Below, piece by piece: positions 49,281 through 59,861 of a stretch of 64,000 nt of DNA. How positions within the stretch are numbered: the stretch's first letter is position 1; each line of letters begins with the position of its first letter. A program made the translations under genes and the position numbers. The notes below the pieces were generated by a model. That model ran no database searches. It was not told the origin of the DNA and saw only the letters and a program-made list of their open reading frames with translations. This DNA comes from an uncultured Eubacteriales bacterium (lineage in GTDB: Bacteria > Bacillota > Clostridia > Oscillospirales > CAG-382), in contig CAKSCV010000008.1 in NCBI GenBank assembly GCA_934444645.1, positions 42,341 through 106,340 on the forward strand, given 5' to 3'.

Positions 49281-49845
49281 GTGCGAAAGGGTTACCGTAG
49301 TGCAAACGCAAGACTGATGTTTTTCGAAAAAGAGAAGGTGTACTGCAAGCTCACAGTAGCAAGCGATATTCAAAAAGGGTTGCTGCTCGTTAGCTTTTGT
49401 GCGGTGGGAAGTTGTTGCCGCGGTGCGCTGAGAAATAGTTTTTCTTTATCAGTAAGCTTTGCATGAGCCCAAAAACGCCATTATCGCGAATCGAAAATTA
49501 TTTTCATTACCAGAAAGCTTTACGAACTTCACTCAAAGCCGCTTTTTTACGCACAAAAACTTCTTTTGCACGTGCCTTTCTTCGCTATCCGTAAAAATTT
49601 CCCATTTTCACAAACCAAAAGTTTTTCTTTTGCAGAAAGCTTTACAAACTGCACTTAAAAGCATTTCTTTTTCATAAATCAAAAGCTTTCCTTTTGCACA
49701 AATCCTTCCTTAATTGCTATCCAAAGCTACTCTTTTCCACCCTCCGCTTCCCATTCCCGCCACCCTTAACCTACTGTTTGCAAAGAATGCGGCTGTTCTT
49801 TTGATGTTCGCTCTAATTTTGTGCTGTAAAGCCGGAGCCTCGCAC
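49281..49845. repeat. AT-rich degenerate repeats, no gene
   Basis: No coding signal. AGAAAGCTTTACAAACT-type and CAAAAGTTTTTCTTTTGC-type blocks recur at intervals of roughly 65-90 bases between 49430 and 49720. Confidence 0.55.
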
Positions 49846-49961
49846 CGATTCAAATCATTGCCGGCGATATCCGGAAAACTATTGTTTTCTGCGTTGCCGG
49901 TTACCTGATGAATGCCGGACATTTTCAGCAAAAATCTCGTATCGACCGGCGATTTGAATCG
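49846..49961. repeat. Inverted-repeat-bounded module, copy 2 (116 bp)
   Basis: Perfect ends CGATTCAAAT / ATTTGAATCG. Its reverse complement closely matches 63889-64000, including CATCAGGTAACCGGCAACGC. Confidence 0.85.
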
Positions 49962-50292
49962 AGGTCGCAGGACGGAGTCGTCTCCTTGAAACATGGTCGC
50001 CTTGCTCACGTCCGTTCGCAATTCTCCCTGTTTCGGCGGTCTCCGACGCACAAAAACTTGCCACCGGCAACTTTTTGTGCGTCCGAGCATGCTTTTTGGT
50101 TACTTTTTGCACGACGCAAAAAGTGACAACTCGTTCCCTTTCCGGGAAGCTCCGAGGTTTTTCAAACCTCGGAACAACACACACAAACAACAACCTCGCA
50201 CAAAACAAATTAAATCCTTTGACAAAGGGAGCTTCGAGGTTCTGCAAACCTCGAAGCAGCGCACAAAACAACAAATCCATACAATCCAATTA
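49962..50292 (-). repeat. Repeat array B: inverted copy with two ~80-bp units
   Basis: Reverse complement of the array A/C layout: the TTTTTGC/GCAAAAA hairpin tail (about 50094-50130), then units with CGAGGTTTTTCAAACCTCG and CGAGGTTCTGCAAACCTCG. Its outer end abuts the araC stop codon at 50290. A palindrome GCACAAAAA-GTTGCC.GGCAAC is at about 50047-50080. Confidence 0.82.
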
Positions 50293-51087
50293 AATGCGCT
50301 CTTTTCTTTCACGAAACTGCTTGGGCGACACACCGAAATAATGCTTGAACATTTTTGTAAACTGCAGCGGATCTTCATAGCCGACCGAGTTTGCCACAAA
50401 ATGGATCGGCATATCCGCATCCTCCAAAAAAGCACGCGCATGGGTCATCCGCGTTGTAACCAAATAGTGCTTGGGAGACACGTGCTCGTATTCCGAGAAA
50501 ATGTTGCGCAAATACGCTCGGTTCAGGTGCAGCTTGTCCGCAAGCGCCTGCATATTGAAATCGGTGCGGTAATAGTTGTTTTCGATCAGCCGCTTTGCCT
50601 CGCTTACGTGCTTGCGCCGCGCGGAAGCATACACGCCGGAAGAGCCTTTGCGGTGCGAATCCTCCGCAAAAAGGCCGATAAGCTCATAAAACAGTGCCGT
50701 GCGTGCATAGGTGATATCATATGTATACGTCACACGCGCACGCCGCTCATAGGCTTCGGCGATCATGTCAAAGTACGGTTTTGCCATATCAAATGAAAAA
50801 GTATACCGCTCATCAAAAGCAATCAGATGTTCTAATGTCTCCAAGATTTCCTTGTCGTAAAAATTGATCCAAGCGTATTCCCACGGATCATCCGGATCCG
50901 GATAATAGTGCACCAATGTCCCATAGCGTGCCAAAAAGCCCTGCCCTGCTGATAATATGGCGCCATTAAACGTGCCTTTTCCCTTGCGGATGAAATGGAG
51001 CATATGACTGGGCGCATAACAGTTGTGCGGCGGCTTATCCGGTGAACATATCTCATACGCGCATTGAACCAAAATCGGTCGTTTCAT
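50290..51087 (-). CDS. AraC-family regulator divergent from beta-galactosidase
   Basis: 265 residues. An N-terminal cupin (SHMLHFIRKGKGTF, HYYPDPDDPW) is followed by a two-HTH AraC domain from about 165, ending in VGYEDPLQFTKMFKHYFG, the usual signature. It is divergent from the giant GH2 gene, so it probably controls it in response to a galactoside or related sugar. The stop codon coincides with the edge of the repeat array. Confidence 0.93.
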   Translation of the reverse strand: MKRPILVQCAYEICSPDKPPHNCYAPSHMLHFIRKGKGTFNGAILSAGQGFLARYGTLVHYYPDPDDPWEYAWINFYDKEILETLEHLIAFDERYTFSFDMAKPYFDMIAEAYERRARVTYTYDITYARTALFYELIGLFAEDSHRKGSSGVYASARRKHVSEAKRLIENNYYRTDFNMQALADKLHLNRAYLRNIFSEYEHVSPKHYLVTTRMTHARAFLEDADMPIHFVANSVGYEDPLQFTKMFKHYFGVSPKQFRERKERI

Positions 51088-51120
51088 GCTTTATCCTCCT
51101 ATCCGGTGGTCGATAGTACG

Positions 51121-51150
51121 ATTATACCATAAATATGTGCGTTTTGTCTA
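51121..51150 (-). promoter_or_regulatory. araC-type gene promoter
   Basis: TAGACA (51150-51145), 18-bp spacer, TATAAT (51126-51121), minus strand. Confidence 0.65.
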
Positions 51151-51158
51151 TTGTAATT

Positions 51159-51186
51159 TTGTAAAAAACTTTATAAAATGTATATA
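51159..51186 (+). promoter_or_regulatory. Beta-galactosidase gene promoter
   Basis: TTGTAA (51159-51164), 16-bp spacer, TATATA (51181-51186). Confidence 0.65.
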
Positions 51187-51221
51187 AAGCACAAAATACA
51201 AAAAAGGAAAGGATGAAACGC

Positions 51222-54200
51222 ATGAAAAAGCTGCTATCCGTATTTCTTTCCGCCTGTCTCGCCTTACAGGGACTGTCGCTTGGCGCATGGGCGCTCGATG
51301 CCTTTGAAGGTGTGGAAACAGCCGAAGAAATACCGTTCGTCACCCAAGAGACGGCCAGATCCTCTTTATCCGAGGTGATTTTCACCGACAAAGAATGGAC
51401 GGGTGAAGGTGAGACCAGCAAAATCTTCGCCATCAACCGCGAACAAGCGCGCGTGGACAGCATTCCTTACGCGTCCTTAGAAACGGCCATCACCGGAGCG
51501 GTCGACTACAACAAGTCGCTCTCGCCCTACTATCAAAAGCTTTCCGGCAAAAACTGGAAATTTGCGCTGCGCGACAACAACACCCTCTTTACGTCGGGCG
51601 ACTCAGCCATAAGCGATTTCTATAAGCCGGATTACGATGTTTCCGGCTGGCATGAAATCAAAGTGCCGTCAGTATGGCAATTGCAGACCGACAAAAACGG
51701 CAAGCGTTACGACGACATCCGTTACACCAACACCACCATTCCCTGGAGCAACGATGCCACCGGAAACAGCTCTGCCGTCGCGCCGCTTGCGCCGACCGTC
51801 TACAATCCCGTCGGCGCTTACCGCACGACCTTCACACTGCCGGAGAATTGGTCGGATAAGCGCGTTTACATCAATTTCGAGGGTGTCGGCAGCGCCATGT
51901 ATCTTTGGGTCAACGGCAAAGCAGTCGGCTATGCGGAGGATATGTTCACGGCAAAGGAATTTGACTTGACCGGCTACGTAAAGACCGGCGAAAACGTGCT
52001 TGCCGTCAAGGTGCTCCGCTGGAGCGACGGCTCATGGCTCGAAAACCAAGACTATTTCCGCTTATCCGGCATTATCCGCGACGTATATGTATACTGCACG
52101 GAGGATATCCGGTTACGCGATTTTTCGCTTTCGACCGACTTTGATTCCACCTATACCGACGCGGTTTTGAAGGCGGAAGCGTATGTGCACAACTACACTG
52201 CATCGGATACAGCCGGTTACAGCGTAAAGGTTCGCTTATTTGACAAGAACGGCGCCGAGATCGCGCTTGCCGGAAACATTTCCGAAGCCGGCACGATCGC
52301 TGCGGGCGGCGAAAACAAAATCACATTCCGCATTCCGGTTTCCGCTCCCGAAATCTGGACAGCCGAAACGCCGAACCTGTACACGGCTGTTTTCGAGCTT
52401 TCTGACGGTGAAAACACTGTTACCTATGACAGCTATCAGGTCGGTTTCCGCAAGATCACTTACCGCAAGCTGTCCGACGGGAGCTATGGCACACACGCAG
52501 ACTGTGAAGCGGATACCGGCGCGTGGAGCTATGACAATGTGCGCCTTAACGGGAGCTCTTTATATTTCAAAGGCGTCAACCGCCATGATTTCAGCCCGGA
52601 AAGCGGCTATGCAGTCGATTATGCGACCATGGAAAAGGACGTACAGCTCATGAAGGCGCACAACATCAACGCTCTTCGTATGTCCCACTATCCGAACAAT
52701 CCGTATATGTATTACTTATGCGACAAATACGGCATCTACGTCATGGACGAAGCCAACCAAGAGGCCAGCGGCATTTACGACAAGCCGGAAATCACGGCGT
52801 ATTTTGAAGGCTCGGTCGTCGACCGTGTGGACAGTATGCTGTACCGTGACCGCAATCATGCGTGTGTGGTGGTTTGGTCCTACGGCAACGAATCGGGGCT
52901 TGGCAAGAGCACGGACAGCGTGCTTGTTAAGATGGGAAACTATATTCATACGCTCGACGACACGCGTCCGGTGCAATATGAACCGTTTGATTCAGACCAT
53001 TCCGCGCACAAAATGACCGCTGCCGACGGCACCGAGGTTCAAATGTACGAAGAAGCCGGCGGCGTGGACATGAAAAGCAGTATGTACCGGACAATCGATT
53101 ACATGGAGGAATACGGCAAAAGCGGCAAGACCATGCCGTACATCCAATGCGAATACGACCACGCCATGGGCAACTCGCTCGGCTCGTTCGGCGACTATTG
53201 GGATGTTATCCGCAGCTATGACAACCTCCAAGGCGGCTTTATCTGGGATTTCATTGACCAAGGCGTATGGACAGCCTCGGCAGACGGTACAAGATATCTC
53301 GGCTACGGCGGCGATTTCGGCGACAGTCCGAACGACGGAAATTTCTGTGCCAACGGAATCGTTTCGGCCGACCGAACGGTACAGCCGGAAATTTACGAGG
53401 TCGAACGCGTTCATCAGAATCTTCGGTTTGAAGCAGTCAACCTTGCAAACGGCGGTATCCGCCTTATCAACGAAAACATCGCGCTTTCCACCGATGCGTA
53501 TACCTTGACGTGGGAAATCCGCGAAAACAACACGGTCGTGCAGAGCGGCACGTTTTCGCCGTCGGTTGCGCCCGGCAAGAGCAAAACGATAACGCTTCCT
53601 TACGCCTATCCGACGGACAAGGACGGCGCGGAATATTTCTTAAATATTCACGCTGTGCGCAAGCTCGGCACCATTGCCGGTGAAGAAACGAGCGAAAACT
53701 GCCGTGCACAATTTGAGCTTCCGACTGACGGAAGCCGCTTTGCCGGAAAAGCCGCAAGCGAAATTGAGGAGCTTTCCTACACAGAGGATTCGTCTGCATT
53801 AACAGTCAACGGAAACGGCTTTTCGGTCGTCATTGATAAAGCCACCGGCAGAATCTCCTCCTACACCGTAAACGGCACAAAGCTGCTCGACTCCCCCATC
53901 AGTCCGAATTTCTTCAAAAATTATATTGACAACAACATTCACGGCATGAGCACGGTTTATCGGATTCTCGACCGCAATGCGGTTCTTGCTTCTTCCTTCA
54001 CCTGCACGCCGGTTGCCGAAGACGGCAAGATCAAGCTGTTGAAGATCGAAGCCAAAAATGATTTCTTAACGACCTCCTCATACCTGACGACCGATTATTA
54101 TATTCTCGGTACAGGCGAAATCAAGCTTGCATACCGCTTTACCGCCGGCACGGCCGATGTGCCGAAGATCGGCTCGATCATGACGTTAAACAAGAATCTC

Positions 54201-57200
54201 GACACTCTCTCGTATTTCGGCAAAGGACCGCACGAGAATTACAATGATCGCTCCCGCGGCGCAGATGTCGGCTATTATACGGCAAACGTAGACGATTTGT
54301 TTGAGAACTACATCCGTCCGCAGGACTGCGGCAACCGCATGGATGTGCGGTTTGCAACGCTTACCGGCGAAAATTCGGACATCGGTCTCATGTTCGTCGG
54401 CGAAGGCAGCCGGCTTCAGGTCAGCGCATCGCACTACCTGCCCGAAGACACACATCTTGCTCATCATTTATATCAATGCACCAAATCCGAAAACACGATT
54501 TTGAACATTGATTATTTGGTCACCGGCGTGGGAAGCGCCTCCTGCGGCCCGAAGGCACTTCCAAAGTATCAGATTCAGCCAGGCACATATGCCTGGAGCT
54601 ACAGCATTCGTCCGTTTGACGCATTGTTAACCGAAGAGGAAATCTTCCGGCTTGCAGCCACCGATCTGTCAAGCCTTGTCCCCAACAACACGGCAAATCT
54701 CGAAAATGTTTACCGCAAGGCAACGCTTTTGGCTGACAACGAAAAGACATATACACAAAGCTCTTTCTTCGCTTTTGAAGAAAGCTACACCACCGCCGGC
54801 AAAATACTCGCCGACAGCGGCAACTATTCGCAAAAAGCCGTCGATCTCTGCACCGAAGCTCTTTCTGCCGCCAGCGCAGCCTTGAAGCCCATTACCGTCA
54901 CCAATCGGAAAAAGCTCTCAAGCGACGTGACGTTCGGCGAAGGCGGCACCTGGAACAAGCCGGGCGAAGAATCGTATATATACGCCTTTGACGGCGATCA
55001 TGAAACCAATTTCGTCAATTTCGGCAACAGTTCCGGCGGCGTCGGCTACGGCGCACTCGACCTCGGCGAAACCGGTGCAGCCGTTGTGACAAGCGTTCGT
55101 TATCTGCCGATCTATTGCAGCCATGTTCCCGTTATCAACAACCGCATTATCGGCACGGCCTTCCAAGGCTCGAACGACAAGAAAACCTGGATGACCTTCG
55201 CTTCCATCTCCGCCGGAGCCGTACAGGGCGAAAACCAAACGTTAAACGCCGAGGTTCCCGGCGCATGGGTTGAACTGGACGTCACCGACCCGACCGCCTA
55301 TCGGTATGTGCGCTTCTTATCGCCGTCCGATTCCTACGGCTCACTGTATGAAGTCGAATTTTACACAAGCGAGACGTTAGACTCGTCTCTGACAGAAGAA
55401 AAATTAACACAAACCGAAGCTTTTGCCGCAACACTTTCCGACACAGCCGTCAAGCAAAAGCTCACCGAGGCGACCTCCTTTGTCCGCACCGCGCTTCAAA
55501 CCGGCGTTTCACAGCTTGAAGCCAACGCACTTTACTCCTATCTGTGCGCGGCACTCGAAAACGCCGAAAACGGCAAAACGACTCTTGTGACCGGCGCATT
55601 GCAGACGCTGCTCATCAAAGCCGGTCTCAAAAATGAAGAACAATACGCCTCCAAAGGCTTTGTAGACCTGCGCTTGTCCGAACAAGCGGCTGAAAAGCTT
55701 CTCGCCTCGGCTAACGCTTCGCAGGAGGACATCAATGCCGCTCTGCTTTCACTGTCCGCGACTATCGGAAAGCTGAAATCCAACGCCGAAAAGCTGACCG
55801 GAACCGTATTCGGCAACGGCGGCGAATGGCAGCCCGGTCACGATTACACCAAATTCTTTGACGGCGACACCACCACCTACGTTGATTTCGCTTCTCCGGG
55901 AAGCGGCACGGGCGGCATCGACATCGGCGAGGGCAACCGCGTATCACTTGCCTATATCCGCTATTATCCGCGCTATGCCGAAGACGGCGGTGCACTGTTA
56001 ACCCGTATCAAAGGCGAGGTCTTTCAAGCGTCGGTGGACGGTGAGCATTATACAACCGTCGCCATGATCGAAAAGGACGCAACGCCTGAATGGATCACCT
56101 TAGATGTCTCCGCCACCGAAAGCTTCCGCTTTTTCCGCATCAACTGCCCCCAAAACAGCTACGGCAGTCTGTGTGAAATCGAATTTTACGCCCATATCCC
56201 GGATACTTCGTATCTCGAAGAGTGCGTTTCACGCGCCGAAGCCGTCACGGACAATGCAGCCTTGCGAACGTTCGTTTTAAGCGCCAAATCCATGCTTGCT
56301 TCTCCGCGTAAGCATTCACAAAAGGATTTCAATGACAAGGTTTTTGAATACTTCTCGTTAACCACGCTTTCCGAAGGCCGCAAGGCTCTTGAAACGGCTA
56401 TGGAAGCCTTTGAAAACGCCGACGAAGAAGCATTCACCTCGCAAAGCTATCTTGACGCCTATGCGGCAAAGTGCCGTGCTGCCGCACTTTATGCCGATCC
56501 GGCTGCCTCCGAAGATGCGCTCTTTGCCGCAGCGAACGAATTAAATGCCGCCGTTTCGGCACTTGTTGCATTGGTCATAAAGCTTGACAAGGCACCCGGC
56601 ACCGACTATTTCGGTCAAGGCGGCACCTGGGGCAGCTCGGCAGAATGCTTTGACAAGCAGTTCGACGGCGACATCAGCACCTACACCGACTATGCCGGCA
56701 CCATGGACGGGATCGGCGGCTTTGATATCGGCGAAGGTGCTTCCAGCATTCCGTCAAAGGTTCGCTATTATCTGCGAAGCGGCGTCGGTTCCCGTTACAA
56801 CGGCACAAAACTGGAGGCTTCAGCCGACAAGCAAACCTGGACGACGCTGTACACGATTCTATGGAATGAAGAATCCGGAAAATGGCTGGAGCAGACAATA
56901 CAAACCGATGCGTCTTACCGCTATTTCCGCGTATACAGCCCGAAAGATTCCTTCGGCAGCATCTGCGAAGTCGAATTCTACGGAACCGGCAAGGACAAAT
57001 CGCTTCTTCGCACCACACTTGCCGAGGCAAAGGCCGTTGCCGGCTCCGGTGTTTACTACGAAGCACTTCAATCGGAAATTGCAAATGCCGAAGGGCTCGT
57101 TTCCTCCCCTGCCGCACGTATGCACGACATCAACCGCTCTATCCTTGCGCTTCGCGAAAGCATCGCTAAGCTTTCTGCCGGCGACGCATATACAAACGCT

Positions 57201-59576
57201 CTCGCAAAAGCGGAAAAGGTGGACGAGGACCTATACACCGCCGAAAGCTACTTTGCCTTCAAGGCAGCCCGCGACGCCGCGCTTGCAGCAGCAACGGCCG
57301 ACCAAATGACCGCGACGGCAGCGGCTTTGGAAGAAAAAATCGCTTCTCTCCTTCCGTTATCCACGCTTTCGCCGATCAAGCTTGACAAGGCACCCGGCAC
57401 CGAGTATTTCGGCGAGGGCGGCACATGGAATCAGCCCGACGTGCAATGCTACGACAAGCTGTTCGACGGGGATCTTGCGACCTTTATCGATTTTGCTTCA
57501 CCCGGAAGCGGTTCGGGCGGTTTTGATGCCGGAAACGCCGTCGCGCTCTCCCATATTCGCTATTATCCGCGCTACGGCAGCGGCATGAACGACCGCATCA
57601 AGAACACGCTGTTCCAAGGCTCAAACGACAAAGAAACCTGGACGACGCTTGCGACCATCACCCAATCGGCCAAGGAAAACACATGGTTCGAGCTGCCGGT
57701 AAGCGACACGGGCAAGTACCGCTATTTGCGCGTTTTGTGTCCGACAAACTCCTTCGGTTCGCTCTGCGAAGCGGAATTTTATGGCTACGGCTCAGATCTG
57801 TCGCTTCTGAAGCGCGCCATTGCCGACGCAAAGGCAAAGCTTGCCGAAAGCGACTCTGCGGCACTTGCCGAAGCGGTGGAAGCGGCGGAAGCGTTAACCG
57901 TCACGTCCCGTCAAAGCGAGATCAACAAGGCTTATACGGAAATCCTTCGGTTAAGCACCGCCCTCGACCGAGTAACGGTTTCCTTTGTCTGCGACCTTGC
58001 CGTGACCGGAAACATCGATTCCTACACCGTCAAAGCCGGTGAAACGGTCTATCTGCCCGAAAATCCCTACACCGGCATTCCGGAGGGCTTTGCGTTTGAA
58101 GGCTGGACGGACGGCAAGAAGCTTTATAAGGAATATGAAGCTCTCGCAGCCGGTCACGCAGACCTTGTTTTCAAAGCTGTATGGCGCACGGACGCTGCTG
58201 TAGCCTTCTCGGAAGAAACAGTGCGCTATGTGGACGGCTATGCCACCCTCACCTTTGACAAGCCCATCGGGAAAGAATGCCTTACGGCGGCTAACTTCGG
58301 CACCGGTCTTTCGTATGTCGGCTATGGGGAAAACACAAACACCGTGCGTGTCTACATCGACTATAAATCCGTCAAGCTCGGCAAAGCCTTCACCGTATCA
58401 GTCAAGAACCTCTCCGATTATGCGCACGGCTATGTTTACGACTGCACCGGCCAACGCACCTACACGCTCGAAAGCACGCCGACCTATACGCCCGGCGGAA
58501 ATCATATTCCGAACGGTTCGTTTGACTTGCCGTATGCCACCGACTATTTTGACGGACAAATCACGCCGCGCGACGGCGACGGCTATATGCTGTTTGTTCC
58601 GCGTTCGGAGGTCGGCTGGAACTATGTTCGCTGGAACGTCAATTTTGAAAGCGGCAAACGCTACTATCTCGAATACGACGCCAAAGCCGGCAAAGATGCC
58701 GACGGCAACGCTCTTGCCGCCGCTACCGTCAACTGCGCAGCCAACGTCGGCGGCGACCGGATGCTCACCGGCACGATTGTATCCTCTTCCGCATGGAGTC
58801 ACGTCGAATATCTGATTCCGGCGGAGTTAAACATGACCGAATGGTTCGGCATTTACTCCAATCCGGAAGGCGGCAAATCGATTTCCTACTTCTTGGATAA
58901 TGTATCGGTAAAGGAAGCCTTTACGGCAGCCTTTACCGCGCCGGACGGCGAAACCGTCACGGAGACCTACACGCTCCCTGCCGGAAAAGAACGCGTCATG
59001 CCGACGCTTGCGGACGGTTACGTTTGGTCGGACGGCACTGCCGTCTATCTGCCCGGCGAAAGCTATGTAACACCTGCCAAAGCCGTTTCCTACACGGCCG
59101 TTTCGGTATCGCCTGTTCTTTCGGAAAAGCTTTCCATGCGCACAAACGGTCAAACGGGTATCCGCTTCAAAGCGTCGGTTTCGGCAAGAACACGCTTCTA
59201 TTGCGACGAATATGGCTTGCTTGTCACGCGCAGCACCCTGCTTTCCGCCGCAAACCTTGCCGACGAAGCCTTCACAAGGGAGGCTGCTGTCAACATGGTC
59301 GTCGGCAAAGCCTATCAAAAAGGCGGTATCGACTATGTGTCCGGTATGACCGCTGACGGTGATTACGAATTCACCGCCGCCATTGTCGGTATTCCGTTTA
59401 CAAAAGAGGCCTGCACCGAGAAAATCGTCGTTCGCCCGTATGTTCTCATCGGTCAAACCGCTTTTTACGGAAATGTGCGAAAAGCTTCGCTTGCCGATGC
59501 GGCAAATGCCGTCAAGAATCATCCCGATTACACCGGAAACGATTATGTCGAAAAGGTTCTTGAGCTTTGCAAGTAA
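51222..59576 (+). CDS. Giant secreted beta-galactosidase (GH2) with discoidin-like and FIVAR modules
   Basis: 2784 residues from the ATG at 51222, nine bases after GGAAAGG; an ATG at 51213 abuts that site. A signal peptide (1-25) precedes a LacZ-type GH2 core (about 80-1090): acid/base Glu514 in DEANQEASG and nucleophile Glu644 in IQCEYDHAMGNS. Four discoidin (F5/8C)-like modules begin near 1231, 1527, 1787 and 2054, each opening with FG.GG.W, and alternate with FIVAR-like helical linkers. An InlB-like repeat (about 2247-2325), a CBM4/9-like jelly-roll (about 2430-2560) and a clostridial C-terminal domain follow. No LPXTG motif is seen. It probably removes galactose from host or plant glycans outside the cell. 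Confidence 0.93.
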   Translation: MKKLLSVFLSACLALQGLSLGAWALDAFEGVETAEEIPFVTQETARSSLSEVIFTDKEWTGEGETSKIFAINREQARVDSIPYASLETAITGAVDYNKSLSPYYQKLSGKNWKFALRDNNTLFTSGDSAISDFYKPDYDVSGWHEIKVPSVWQLQTDKNGKRYDDIRYTNTTIPWSNDATGNSSAVAPLAPTVYNPVGAYRTTFTLPENWSDKRVYINFEGVGSAMYLWVNGKAVGYAEDMFTAKEFDLTGYVKTGENVLAVKVLRWSDGSWLENQDYFRLSGIIRDVYVYCTEDIRLRDFSLSTDFDSTYTDAVLKAEAYVHNYTASDTAGYSVKVRLFDKNGAEIALAGNISEAGTIAAGGENKITFRIPVSAPEIWTAETPNLYTAVFELSDGENTVTYDSYQVGFRKITYRKLSDGSYGTHADCEADTGAWSYDNVRLNGSSLYFKGVNRHDFSPESGYAVDYATMEKDVQLMKAHNINALRMSHYPNNPYMYYLCDKYGIYVMDEANQEASGIYDKPEITAYFEGSVVDRVDSMLYRDRNHACVVVWSYGNESGLGKSTDSVLVKMGNYIHTLDDTRPVQYEPFDSDHSAHKMTAADGTEVQMYEEAGGVDMKSSMYRTIDYMEEYGKSGKTMPYIQCEYDHAMGNSLGSFGDYWDVIRSYDNLQGGFIWDFIDQGVWTASADGTRYLGYGGDFGDSPNDGNFCANGIVSADRTVQPEIYEVERVHQNLRFEAVNLANGGIRLINENIALSTDAYTLTWEIRENNTVVQSGTFSPSVAPGKSKTITLPYAYPTDKDGAEYFLNIHAVRKLGTIAGEETSENCRAQFELPTDGSRFAGKAASEIEELSYTEDSSALTVNGNGFSVVIDKATGRISSYTVNGTKLLDSPISPNFFKNYIDNNIHGMSTVYRILDRNAVLASSFTCTPVAEDGKIKLLKIEAKNDFLTTSSYLTTDYYILGTGEIKLAYRFTAGTADVPKIGSIMTLNKNLDTLSYFGKGPHENYNDRSRGADVGYYTANVDDLFENYIRPQDCGNRMDVRFATLTGENSDIGLMFVGEGSRLQVSASHYLPEDTHLAHHLYQCTKSENTILNIDYLVTGVGSASCGPKALPKYQIQPGTYAWSYSIRPFDALLTEEEIFRLAATDLSSLVPNNTANLENVYRKATLLADNEKTYTQSSFFAFEESYTTAGKILADSGNYSQKAVDLCTEALSAASAALKPITVTNRKKLSSDVTFGEGGTWNKPGEESYIYAFDGDHETNFVNFGNSSGGVGYGALDLGETGAAVVTSVRYLPIYCSHVPVINNRIIGTAFQGSNDKKTWMTFASISAGAVQGENQTLNAEVPGAWVELDVTDPTAYRYVRFLSPSDSYGSLYEVEFYTSETLDSSLTEEKLTQTEAFAATLSDTAVKQKLTEATSFVRTALQTGVSQLEANALYSYLCAALENAENGKTTLVTGALQTLLIKAGLKNEEQYASKGFVDLRLSEQAAEKLLASANASQEDINAALLSLSATIGKLKSNAEKLTGTVFGNGGEWQPGHDYTKFFDGDTTTYVDFASPGSGTGGIDIGEGNRVSLAYIRYYPRYAEDGGALLTRIKGEVFQASVDGEHYTTVAMIEKDATPEWITLDVSATESFRFFRINCPQNSYGSLCEIEFYAHIPDTSYLEECVSRAEAVTDNAALRTFVLSAKSMLASPRKHSQKDFNDKVFEYFSLTTLSEGRKALETAMEAFENADEEAFTSQSYLDAYAAKCRAAALYADPAASEDALFAAANELNAAVSALVALVIKLDKAPGTDYFGQGGTWGSSAECFDKQFDGDISTYTDYAGTMDGIGGFDIGEGASSIPSKVRYYLRSGVGSRYNGTKLEASADKQTWTTLYTILWNEESGKWLEQTIQTDASYRYFRVYSPKDSFGSICEVEFYGTGKDKSLLRTTLAEAKAVAGSGVYYEALQSEIANAEGLVSSPAARMHDINRSILALRESIAKLSAGDAYTNALAKAEKVDEDLYTAESYFAFKAARDAALAAATADQMTATAAALEEKIASLLPLSTLSPIKLDKAPGTEYFGEGGTWNQPDVQCYDKLFDGDLATFIDFASPGSGSGGFDAGNAVALSHIRYYPRYGSGMNDRIKNTLFQGSNDKETWTTLATITQSAKENTWFELPVSDTGKYRYLRVLCPTNSFGSLCEAEFYGYGSDLSLLKRAIADAKAKLAESDSAALAEAVEAAEALTVTSRQSEINKAYTEILRLSTALDRVTVSFVCDLAVTGNIDSYTVKAGETVYLPENPYTGIPEGFAFEGWTDGKKLYKEYEALAAGHADLVFKAVWRTDAAVAFSEETVRYVDGYATLTFDKPIGKECLTAANFGTGLSYVGYGENTNTVRVYIDYKSVKLGKAFTVSVKNLSDYAHGYVYDCTGQRTYTLESTPTYTPGGNHIPNGSFDLPYATDYFDGQITPRDGDGYMLFVPRSEVGWNYVRWNVNFESGKRYYLEYDAKAGKDADGNALAAATVNCAANVGGDRMLTGTIVSSSAWSHVEYLIPAELNMTEWFGIYSNPEGGKSISYFLDNVSVKEAFTAAFTAPDGETVTETYTLPAGKERVMPTLADGYVWSDGTAVYLPGESYVTPAKAVSYTAVSVSPVLSEKLSMRTNGQTGIRFKASVSARTRFYCDEYGLLVTRSTLLSAANLADEAFTREAAVNMVVGKAYQKGGIDYVSGMTADGDYEFTAAIVGIPFTKEACTEKIVVRPYVLIGQTAFYGNVRKASLADAANAVKNHPDYTGNDYVEKVLELCK

Positions 59577-59610
59577 CGCAGAAATCTTCATTTAGAATCC
59601 GATAAACAAC

Positions 59611-59646
59611 AAAACTGACATCTCACAAAGAGGTGTCAGTTTTTTT
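59611..59646 (+). terminator. Terminator after beta-galactosidase gene
   Basis: AAAACTGACATCTC / GAGGTGTCAGTTTT stem, five-base loop, T-run. Confidence 0.92.
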
Positions 59647-59784
59647 GCTATCCGTCCATTGCACCGTATCGCCGTGCGCGTCCTTGACATACCACGTTTT
59701 TTCCTCCGTCGCGTTTTCCGCATACAGCAAACCTGCGCCGCGGACGTACTTGGCATTGGCTCCATCGGCAGTTGTTTCGGCTAC
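59623..59784 (-). pseudogene. Rhs-core fragment
   Basis: A minus-strand frame reads KYVRGAGLLYAEN, then WYVKDAHGDTVQWTD, the YD/Rhs-repeat pattern. It has an in-frame stop upstream and no start, and runs into the beta-galactosidase terminator. It is a remnant of a large Rhs protein whose body is absent. Confidence 0.7.
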
Positions 59785-59861
59785 TTATATCGACCGGCAG
59801 GGTTCACCGATTTTTCATGTCGATGAACTCTGCCATGCGAAAAGCCGAAAGACCGGCCGTA

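Noticed and set aside
48690..50290. Small proteins in the repeat region (for example those reading GLQNLEAP)
   Set aside because: They appear in several frames of the palindromic repeats with no start signals, so they are translations of the repeat.
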